64,000 nucleotides of DNA, taken from assembly GCA_963920705.1 (NCBI GenBank), contig OY987230.1, positions 6,820,001 through 6,884,000 of the forward strand, read 5' to 3'. Below the pieces are notes generated by a model that was given only the letters and a program-made list of their open reading frames with translations, ran no database searches and was not told the origin of the DNA. The translations under genes were made by a program, and so were the position numbers. Shown here in pieces: positions 22,528 through 33,700 of the stretch; position 1 is the first letter of the stretch; each line of letters begins with the position of its first letter. This DNA is from Odiellus spinosus (taxonomy: Eukaryota; Arthropoda; Arachnida; Opiliones; Phalangiidae).

Positions 22528-24111
22528 TCAAGTTTGATTTCGTAGGAAGATACGAACGTAGCTGTTAAATTTATCCGGGCACTCTACGGGTGACCAATGA
22601 CCACATCCATTTATTACCCGTAAATGGAATGTGTCGATGTACATAGAAGATTGCGTGGCACAGAGCATATCTAAAGCTCTATCTTCATCTCCCCAAATTA
22701 AAAGAACAGGAACGCATACGCGATAAGCATCACGTGTGTGGCGTTTATCATCGGTTGTAAAATTTGCTCGATAATAGTTTATCGAATGAGTTATTGCACC
22801 TGAAAAAATAAGTTTAAATTATTTGGTGTGAATAAATGCAAGTTTGGATGCTTAAATCACTCCTTATTGGCAGAATTTTGCACCTTTTTAACAGCCAATA
22901 TTATATTTTTAATCTTTTTTAAAGCCCAGTTCACACTAAAGACTTTGTAACCATTTTGGAAAGGTTAGATTGTAAAATTTTTGGTTTAAATGTCAAATTA
23001 GTGAATTTGAACATTCAAAATGATTTGAAAACAATTTCAAAGTCACTAGCGTGAATGTAGGCATAAAGCGTCCAAACTTACACTTAAAATCTAGAAAAAG
23101 GTGTTGTAAGACTTTTTTAAATACCTGGCCGGGAATAAATATATTTATAAGCTTCAATTTCTTCATTGGAAGCAAATTTTTTATTTCCATTTGCAAAAAT
23201 ATTGTGGAAAATTTTCATATCCTCAGATCGAAAATACATTTCTGGTAAATAAGGTAATCTAAAGAAAAACATGTACCTTTTTCCCCAACAAGGACTTTAA
23301 TTAGAAGAAAGGAGAGCCAATTTAAATATGAACAATAATAATTATCACTTACCAGCATTTTAAAAATTGTGACCAAGATTTTCTGAGAACTTTAAATAAA
23401 ACTTTAGGATGAGGAGCGTTGCTAACAATTAAACTAGACACAACTTCGGGGTATTTAGCAGCCAAATAGTAAGATGCCAATGCGCCCCAATCGTGAGCCA
23501 TAACGATAGCTTTTCCAGTATCACGACTCAAACTCAGAATCAATTGATGTAAATCATCAACAATTCGGGCCAGGGAATATTCCTGAATATTATTCTTTTT
23601 CTCAGAGTCTCCAAAACCTCGTAAATCTATCGCAACTACGCTGCAAAGTTTAAAACCCAAATTTTTATATCGACATTCTTTTTAAATAAAAATAAGGACT
23701 ATTTACTAATAATCTTTGCTGAACTCCTTTAATTGATATCTCCAGAGGAACCAAAAATCAGGCCAGCCATGGATTAACAACATCAAAGGATTATTTTGAT
23801 CTCCATTAGCAACATAGTGTATTTTTATATCCTGAAAAATGAATACACTTGATATTTAATGATAAGGTTTTTAATAGCAATTTATCATAATCACTGATAA
23901 ATCAATTGACACTGACCTTTAACTTCACATATCCGTGTCTTCCCAATAAAGGGTCTAGCATGCAAGGAGGCGGCGTTTCACGCGTTTTTACATAAAAGAA
24001 CTTCGATTTTCCAACAATTAGAATACGTAAGAAGCACCTCAACAACGTTATCCATCCGTAAAACAAGGGGAGAAGGAAAAGCAATATTTTACTCGACAAC
24101 GTCCGAGTCAT
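22528..24111 (-). CDS. EPHX4: EPHX4-like epoxide hydrolase (alpha/beta-hydrolase)
   Basis: Five minus-strand exons: 24111-23917, 23831-23707, 23640-23353, 23276-23125, 22799-22528. They give 1032 nt, 343 aa, with all phases consistent; human EPHX4 is about 362 aa. Residues 1-35 form a hydrophobic signal-anchor, then PPPCMLDPLLGRHGYVKLK aligns with the membrane-linked N-terminus of the family, so ER membrane anchoring is inferred. Oxyanion motif HGWPDFW at 86-92; nucleophile Asp157 in AHDWGA; acid Asp293 in WGDEDRAL; catalytic His321 in GHWSP. The expected role is hydrolysis of an epoxide to a diol via an alkyl-enzyme ester; the substrate is unknown. For exon 4 the acceptor GGGGAAAAAG is needed: the nearer CTTTAG would create a stop, while this one gives WYMFFFRLPYLPE, matching the family. 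The start is the first in-frame ATG. It may instead be an EPHX3-type paralogue. Confidence 0.93.
22925..23062. mobile_element. Short MITE in EPHX4-like intron 4
   Basis: Imperfect inverted ends GCCCAGTTCACACTAAAGAC and GTCACTAGCGTGAATGTAGGC bound about 138 bp of non-coding sequence containing inner inverted CTTTG/CAAAG. The last residues do not clearly show a target duplication. Confidence 0.5.
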
Positions 24112-24773
24112 TACCACTGCGATATAATTAAGCCTAACTTTAAAAGCTAGACGCCTAAAATGAACCTTTATTCGGAAACGAACATTCGACAATTCGTTAA
24201 CGCTCCTCAGGAGGCCCTTTTTGGAATGATAATTAAAATTTTCCCTTTCAAATAGATTAACAACCCACGGCGATCTATCATAACTCCTTTTATATCTTTT
24301 TTTGGCCTTCCTCACTCGCGGCTTTTCCGAGTGAATGAATAATTAATTTTTAGGATTGATAAAAAGTCGGCGCCTGCGCGTTGACAACTATGAAGATAAC
24401 TCCTGTTGGGACCAATCGGAATACAGTTGCTATAGCGACAGTTTCCCTCCAGTTTCAAACATCATAAAAACCAGTGTTATTTAATAGTTTTAAAATATCA
24501 AACTAGGCTTATGTTAGTTCCAAGTTTTTATTATTTAAAAGTGATATATGCCTTCCCGGAAATTATATTGCACAATAAATCATAGATAGATATCTGTGGA
24601 ATAAGCTTGATTGTAACTTCTACCGTAAAGTCAAGGAAATAGTAGGCCTAAATATATATACCTAGGACTAAATTTTAAGTATAATAATTTGGTCATTTGA
24701 AGCTTCCTGGTAGGATAGATATTGACAAGATACTGGTTTTAATTTACTATAAGAGGAAAAAAATAACACTGGG
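24112..24773. promoter_or_regulatory. Head-to-head intergenic promoter region, EPHX4-like and MSH4
   Basis: About 660 bp separate the two divergent start codons. The EPHX4-proximal part (24112-24420) is richer in CpG (for example GTCGGCGCCTGCGCG near 24366) than the AT-rich MSH4-proximal part. No TATA box is obvious at typical spacing from either ATG. Confidence 0.5.
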
Positions 24774-27700
24774 ATGGAAGAAACACCAAAATACGGTAAA
24801 AAATGGGAAATAACTATAATTATTGTAAAATCATCAGTTATTTTTTATTGTTAAATATATCCAAAAGTTTTAGTGTATAATAAGCGTTTGCATCTGTCCT
24901 GGAAACCACACTGAAATGGCTATGCCTGTGTGGTTGCCTTAAACTCTTCGTTGTAAATTAAATATTATTATAGTTATTGTTATTGGTAATTGAACCTTTA
25001 ACTATTTAGTGTTTCCCGACCTCCATCCTGTTGACGAAGGTCTCGAGGAAGAACAGGAATTCCATTTCGAACCGACTGCAGAGAGAAATAGAGCCACATC
25101 GGCTTCAAATTGTCCGAATACCCCATCGACTGCATTTCCATTCCCACTTCCTAAGTCAACCTCGGGGGCAGCTGCCAGTAGTTCCTCAAGTCCCGTTTTT
25201 AAATTCCCCCCGAAAAGGAATATTGCACCAAAGGTTCCATCCCTGAGACTCAGATCTAGAACCAAGTAGGGTGGTATTTGAAAATTGGGAAATTACTTTG
25301 TAACACTAATTACTCATATTCAAAATTAGCAGCTCATTCGCTGAAACACCTAGAAATTTTCCTCCTAGAAATTATAGTAGTTCCTCAACTGGTAATAAAA
25401 CCAGAAGATCCGGTAATGGTAAAACTACAGATGCCTCTAGCGCTACCGTTCAGTGCTCAGTCCTAGTTGGTAAGTCTTATGATTTTATATATATCATACC
25501 AGGAGTTTAAAAGAAACCACCTTTTGAGAGGAGGGGGTATGAAAAAGGCTATACTAGGAAGGTAGAAACTCGGTAACGACAAGACACTAACTTGCGAGGG
25601 ATTTCATACCTCGCTGCACTCCAATATCAAGTCTGTCTTTTGGTTTTAACTTTGAATCGGAAGTTAAAAAGGCCAAACTCTCGCGTGTAAAATATTCCGA
25701 ATAACAATACGTACAATTGTTCCGGAAGAGAGAGTCTAAGAAAATGATTGGGCTCGTGAAAATGGTGAAACTATTTTCAAGTGAATAAAGCGGTGTCTCA
25801 ATCCTCCCGAGTTTAACGACGAAACTTTGTGACGCATTTTTCACTACGTTGCGTACTGACCCCCTCCCTGAAGTGGGTTTCTTACAAACTCCTGATCATA
25901 CGAATCATAAACCCGTAATATCAACATTCCTCGAAGCCGTGGTCGAAGGACGTGGTAACGCCAAGGGTGAAGTTGGTTTAGCCAGCATAGATTTGAAAAA
26001 CCCTCTATTGGTATTGTCCCAATTCGGCGATAACGCAACGTACACGAAACTGGCCACCAAACTCGTTATCCTGGATCCGATTGAAATCATACTTCCAAAC
26101 ACGACGTACGATACCAACAGGAAGACGGGTAGCGACTTGGCCAAGTGTTTGAAGGAGCAACTGCCCGACGTTAGGCTCAATTCCGTCCAGAGACGCTACT
26201 TCAACGAAGGGCTAGGGGTTCAATATATCAGGGAATTGTGCGCGCCAGAGTACATCTCCGTCGAAATGGATCTTAGTACCAAGTATACTTAGCGCACCAT
26301 TTTTAAGTTTTCACAGCTCCTAGCCAGCCATTTCTTCTGTAAGAGAAATATTTTTTTTTCTCTTCTGGAGCCTAGTTCTGAAGAATGCGCCTACCAGGCT
26401 ACCACTCGTAACAAGAACGCGTTCATGTACATAAGAAACCAGGGAATACAGCTTTAGGATCTTGTACCACGCTCGCATATTTTGTAGCCAAAATTCGTCC
26501 GCTCTTCACTTTCTCGCCTCTCTAAAAACGCACCTTGGAGTTTCATAGTTCTCCTGAGGTTGATTCCCTAAGACAGTCCTTGTTGATAATGTCATTAGTT
26601 TCGGTTTCTACTGTATTATTTTTTATATAAAACTTTAAAGCAACTGGTGGCTCTGGAGGAACCCCTGTGAAAGTCTCTTCCCTGATGCACGTCAAATATG
26701 CCTTACCAAAGGCAGGAGCCAATGGGACCCACATACACTTATAAATCCCTCCCTCCTGCCTTTGGTAAGGTAAATTAATTGTGTAGCAGAAAAGCAGGAA
26801 TTTAGGAGAAACTCTAGAGACGCCAGTTGCTTTAAGGAATCTATATAAAGTATGGGTTTAGAATATTTTGCTCCCATGTTCTTAAGCACAATAAATGCGT
26901 TCTTGCTTCCGGAGAAATATTTCCCATTAGCGTTCTGTTAGCCGAGGAACGAATGTAAAAGGAAAAATCTGCAATTTTTAAATCCCCTTAAAGTCGCCTT
27001 CTTTTCTAGCTTAACACAAGACGTTGACGGTTGACCATATCAACTTGTACAGTCAAAGCTAGGCTGTGTGCATAAGGGAAGAGCATTTTAAAGGGCCAAA
27101 TTTCAGAGCAGATAGGGTCTTTAAGAGGAATTCTTAGTATTTGTTTTATTTCTGAATCCAATGAAGTGCCTGACGTATACCAGTAGCGTATTTAAAGGCT
27201 CTGAAATTTGTCCTTTTAAAATGCTATTCCCTTACGTACACAGCCTAGCTTTGACAGTACAATTTGTTGTGGTCAACGTCGTCTGCTAAGCTAGAAAAGA
27301 AGGCAATTTTAAAGGAGTTTTAAAATGGCAGATAGTCCCTTTAAGGTCACTGAAGAAATGGTTGGCTTTTCAAATACAACTGTTTAACTTATGAAAACAC
27401 TCGCTTTACGACATTTTGCGGCCTGGCTTGACCATCCCAGTCTTTTGCTTTAAGCTAGAAAATGCGACCTTGTAAATTTATCCAATTGGTCGGGAGTTAA
27501 TGGTCGACAAAAAGTCTATTAAGTGGCTTTTTGATGAAATTTATTATACGGAAGTTAAGGACTAATTTACCTAACGCAAAACCTTACCGCGGTATGATAC
27601 CTACACAATTTTGTTTTGCCTGACGTATACCAGTAGCTGGCGGAAGGACATATTTTTCGCTGCGAAAATAGCTTGATGAAAATTAGTCTTAAACATATTA

Positions 27701-30700
27701 GTTTTATCGCAGATATTATTCACTAGCAGCTGCAGCCGCTCTGCTAAAATACGTTGAATACGTACAACATACCCAGTACATTCGGAAATCGCTCAAGGTG
27801 GTTTATCAAGGCAGTTTGAATACCATGATGATAGGTAAATATTTTAACTATTAACTCATAAAATAAATATTACACTGGGACCCAAAAAAAAAAAAAAAAA
27901 AAAAAAAAAAGCACTCTCATGACGGAAGATACAAAAATAGGGTTTAAAGGCCCTATCTGCTCTAGAATTTTCCCCTTCACTTATGCACAAAGCCTAGCTT
28001 TGACTGTAAAATTTGTTATGGTCAACGACGTCTGTTAAGGAAGGAAATAATGCCACTTTAAAGGGGCTTTCAAAATCGCAGATAGTCCCTTTAACGTGGT
28101 TTTATTTTAATAAACAATTTATCCGAGATTAAAATATCTGAAAAAGGTCTAGATATCATTGGATAATTCTAAGTTATTCATTATCCGATTCCGAGCACTA
28201 TCTACTGTACACTTGTTCTTGTATATATATATATATATACTTTTACAATATGCAATCGACGTAAATTAATTCTTCCTAACAGACGCCATAACGGCTAGGA
28301 ATTTGGAGGTGATAAACAACAACACGAACCTCCGTAGCAAAGACAGTCTTTTCGGAGTCATGAATTTTACTAAGACCCCCGGAGGGACCCGTCTACTGAG
28401 GGCCAACTTAATGCAACCGCCCTGCGAAGCGGCGGTTATCGCGGACCGATTGGACTGCGTTCAGGAAATTCTAGAGGATGAGCAACTGTTCTCAACATTC
28501 CAAACTCTTCTGGGAAGGTTCATAAATACGGAACATTTATTGTCCTCTTGCGTTCAAGTACCAAAAACGGAGAACCTCCAAGTGGCCCAACAGAAAATAA
28601 ACAACGTCCTGTACTTGAAGCATACTCTGGAAATGGCCGAAGCCCTCAAAACGTACACCAAGAATTTTAAACATCCCACACTCGTGGCTTACCATAAGGT
28701 AAAAAAATTTAAATATTGTCTTATCATTTAAATACGAGGGATCGCGGACACTTTCCACTTTTTGAGGATTTTAGAGATAGATCTTGAGATTTCAAAGATA
28801 CTTTTGAGGAAGAATTTGAGATTACAAAGCTACTTTTGTGAATGAATTTGAGATTACAAAGCTACTTTTGTGAATGAATTTGAGATTACAAAGCTACTTT
28901 TGTGAATGAATTTGAGATTACAAAGCTACTTTTGTGAATGAATTTGAGATTACAAAGATACTTTTGTGAATGAATTTGAGATTACAAAGCTACTTTTGTG
29001 AATGAATTTGAGATTACAAAGCTACTTTTGTGAATGAATTTGAGATTACAAAGCTACTTTTGTGAATGAATTTGAGATTACAAAGATACTTTTGTGAATG
29101 AATTTGAGATTACAAAGCTACTTTTGTGAATGAATTTGAGATTACAAAGCTACTTTTGTGAATGAATTTGAGATTACAAAGCTACTTTTGTGAATGAATT
29201 TGAGATTACAAAGCTACTTTTGTGAATGAATTTGAGATTACAAAGCTACTTTTGTGAATGAATTTGAGATTACAAAGCTACTTTTGTGAATGAATTTGAG
29301 ATTACAAAGATACTTTTGTGAATGAATTTGAGATTACAAAGCTACTTTTGTGAATGAATTTGAGATTACAAAGCTACTTTTGTGAATGAATTTGAGATTA
29401 CAAAGCTACTTTTGTGAATGAATTTGAGATTACAAAGATACTTTTGTGAATGAATTTGAGATTACAAAGCTACTTTTGTGAATGAATTTGAGATTACAAA
29501 GCTACTTTTGTGAATGAATTTGAGATTACAAAGCTACTTTTGTGAATGAATTTGAGATTACAAAGCTACTTTTGTGAATGAATTTGAGATTACAAAGCTA
29601 CTTTTGTGAATGAATTTGAGATTACAAAGCTACTTTTGTGAATGAATTTGAGATTACAAAGATACTTTTGTGAATGAATTTGAGATTACAAAGCTACTTT
29701 TGTGAATGAATTTGAGATTACAAAGCTACTTTTGTGAATGAATTTGAGATTACAAAGCTACTTTTGTGAATGAATTTGAGATTACAAAGCTACTTTTGTG
29801 AATGAATTTGAGATTACAAAGCTACTTTTGTGAATTAATTTGAGATTACAAAGCTACTTTTGTGAATGAATTTGAGATTACAAAGCTACTTTTGTGAATG
29901 AATTTGAGATTACAAAGCTACTTTTGTGAATGAATTTGAGATTACAAAGCTACTTTTGAGGAAGAATTTGAGATTACAAAGCTACTTTTGAGGAAGAATT
30001 TGAGATTACAAAGCTACTTTTGAGAACGATTTTGGAATTCCAAAGTTAGAGATCGGGGTTTGGACAAGAAATTTCTGATTATTTTATCTTTATTCATAAC
30101 TTAAAATTTTTTGAGGAAAGTCTATGATAAATCCAATGTAATCGCGAATAATTTTCCGATTATTTTTTTTATGATTAACTGATTAACGGATAGTTGGGGA
30201 TTATTTTGTCCAAACCCCGATCTCTATCCAAAGTTAATTTCCCATAGGGAACGTTTAAAAACTTCGGTGGCAATTGGTATTTTAGTCAAAGTGTACGCGA
30301 TTTTGGCAAGTGGACCAACAAAGCCTGCTTCCCGTTAATTTGCAGTTAAAGTGAGGCTGTCACGGATTTTTCGCGATGAGCTCCAAATATAATTTTTAGA
30401 AATAGTGTTAAAAATGATTCCGAAAATGATCTTCCGAATAGCTTTCCCAGATTCGGGGAGAAAAGAACCCATAATACATTTTTTTTACCCATTGTTTTCG
30501 TTGGTACCGAATCCCTGGGAAAAAAATAAATAAACTCTGGTTCGGGTTTTGTTTTATCTTTCTAACTTAAATGAGAATCAACAATAATTACTTACTCTAA
30601 TATGTAGGCTTTGGAAAACCCTCAATTTGGGGAAATTCTAGAACTGATTCGTGACACGATTCACGAAGACGCTCGATACGTCAAGGGAACGAATAACATG

Positions 30701-33700
30701 ATACATCAAAGATGTTTCGCTGTTAAAGTAAGTTAAACCTTTCAAGAAAAACAGATCCAATCAGATGACTTCGAATAAAATATTAACCATTAATAAACAG
30801 CCCAACCGAATCGGATTACTTGATGTATCTAGAAAAATCTACACGGAAACCGTGGAAGACATTATAGGTATGTGCAGGTATTGATACAAGAAGAGTTGTG
30901 GGATAGTAGGATAGTATCGTAGTTTTTTGGGAACGCGTTTTTCTCTTTATTTTAACGTGTATAGGTAACGGATCTAGGAAAGTTCAAAGTCGCCTTCTTT
31001 TCTAGCTAAGCAGACGACGTTGACCATAACAAATTGTACAGTCAAAGCTAGGCTTTGCGCATAAGGGAAGAATATAATAAAGGGGTCAATTTCAGCGCAG
31101 ATAGGGCCTTTAAAGGGACTATCTGGACACTGCTTAGCGGGCTTGCGCAGTGACTTTACTGTTAGCTCCTATGGTTAACCAATATTATTCGGGGATGTTT
31201 GTAGTGAAAGAGTGCAGCATTCTTCCAAACATCGTTTTCAGTTCGTGCGCTCATCTTATACGTTCAACACCTGTCATGGCTGTGATTAGGCTTAGAGCGC
31301 TTAAGGGAGACTAATATACCGGTATTTGTAAATATACTTAAAGGGAGAATGCAACCCGAGAAATATGGCGATGTTGGATTTACTTAAAAATATGAGAAAT
31401 ATAGTTAAGAGAAATTGAAGCTCAATAAATATGACGGTATTTGTTAATACATCTCGGAGTTGGGATAAATGGAGAGACCAGACCTGACGAAAAATAGTGG
31501 GGGCTTCTCCTATAGACTTGACCATTTTAAACACCAAAAACGTGTCTAAATATTGTTTTTTAAGATTCTGGAATACGTTTTTTTTTGGCCTGGTGATTGC
31601 GAAAATATATTTAAAAGCCGTTCCATTTTTAGCTCCAAGTTTCCCTTTAAATGTTTTACCATTCGGTTTTACGTCTTTAATTCGTGCTAACAGATACAGT
31701 GCGACGATTGGGAGAATATTACGGAATGCCGATGTTGCGGACGAGTTATAACTCATCCAGAGGCTATCACGTTCAATTACCCGTCATTGGCAAAGTGGAC
31801 CCTGATTCTATAAATTTACCACCAACTTTCCTAAAAGTTGTTCGCACCAAAAGTAGCATCAACTTTACGACGGACGAAATGGTAAGAAATCGTAACTAAA
31901 TTGATTCCATTTTAAATATAATGATTCAAATTGGTATCATCTTTTGCTGTTTCAAAAATGCAAAACTTCTACTCAAATCTCAGTTAAAATTAAATTGTAA
32001 GTACGTAAGGTGAGGAATTAAAAATTATATAATGAAGACTAGTAATGTGTTAATTGAAATCGTTATAATATTCAAGGCATTCGGACCTTGTCAAATTGAT
32101 TTATCACTCCAAACTCGCGAATTCAATCTTAACAAAATGATAGGCTGTTTTTATACGCGCGTGACGTCGGTTTTACTTGTCATTTCAATGTGCCCACAAT
32201 GAGAAAAATCAACTAATTTTGTGAAAAATAGTTAAAATTGGTAAATTCAATCTGAATTCGACCAAATAAACCAAATGAAATAAAGTGAATTTAACAAAAA
32301 GGCATTTTTCATTTTGGTCCAGTTTTTCTTGAATTTATATATTTGGATCATTTGTGACCAAATTAGGCAATATTTCCTCATTGAGTACGACAATTTCGTT
32401 ATTCTATAGGAGCACAATGAAATGAAAAGTAAAACCGACGTCACTCGTATAAGTAAAAGCAGCATCGATCGTTTTTTTCCTATTTCTCGCGATTAAATTA
32501 GCGAACTTGGCGCGAGATCAATTCTACAAGGCCCGAATCGAGTCAAACTGCGCTTGAATACTCTAAAAAATAATTGAAGTTTCCCGTTAAAGTGAGGTTG
32601 ACACGGATTTTACACCAGTTACAAATTGAATTAGAGAAGTATTTTAGCAAAAACCGTTATAAAAAGATTCAAAAAATATATATTCGTTAATTGTAAATTA
32701 AAAAGAAACGTTTCACGGCTTTTACTATTGTTTTAACGCATATTTTAACGTTCATAATCGATAGCCAATAACACGTTACTCGCCTTCATTATCCCTTTAA
32801 GAGGTTTGACGTAAAGTATTTTCTAAGGTCGTGCCAAAGAGTCTCTGGAGGAAATTTACGTTATGAGCAGCAGGTAAGTTATCTATTTAACCAAGAGTAT
32901 ATTAAAACCATCCTTAAGAGTAAGAGAATACACCATTTAGCTCTTCCACTGTACGCATGCCCGCGCTCAGGGAAGCAAAGATAACAGGGATTCAGGGAAC
33001 TTGATTCGCCTCTTGTTACGCGAATAAAGCTTATCCTCTATTCATTATTAGCTCAAATACACCAGGGCTTGTAGGCATACACTTTATATCATTTTATAGG
33101 GCGTTGCATACGTTGCTATTGAACATTTGCGAAAAAGTGCACTGCCTACATAGTTTAGCGGAATGCGTCGCAAACTTGGATATGTTAATGTCCTTAGCTC
33201 AAGCCGCCTCAATTGGCAATTATGGTAATTATATCAGTAAAATTATATAACGCCGTCTTTCTTCAAAAAATCTCTCTTTTTAATTATTTGTCATATCCGA
33301 TCGTATTAAAATAGTTAAGCCAGAATTTACCGACACGATAGCCATCCGAAACGGTCGACACCCTATCCTAGACAGAATTGATTCAGAGCTCATGGTTCCT
33401 AATAACACTGTAAGTATAATTATCCCTTTTGGCTCTTGGTTTTAATTGTCCTTTTGAAACCAAACTAAATCTCTATTTCTCGTGTAGTTCTTAAGCGAAG
33501 ATAGTAATATGCAGATCATATCCGGACCCAACATGGTATGTACTTTTTGTATCAGCTTCTAGATTGCCAGTTTTTTTATTGCTATGGTGATCATCTATAA
33601 AATTTCAAATTTCCTCGCAATCGACTTTGAGATTTCGATTTTTATCGCGATCGACTCTGAGATTTCTATTTTTATCGTGATATACTTTGAGGTTTCTATT

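Noticed and set aside
28783-30029. CRISPR-like array.
   Set aside because: Units are contiguous 32-bp repeats with no unique spacers, and they lie in an intron of an animal gene: a minisatellite.
31301-31756. 151-aa minus-strand frame across MSH4 exon 9.
   Set aside because: It overlaps a repeat fragment and the antisense of a confirmed exon; it has no features of its own.
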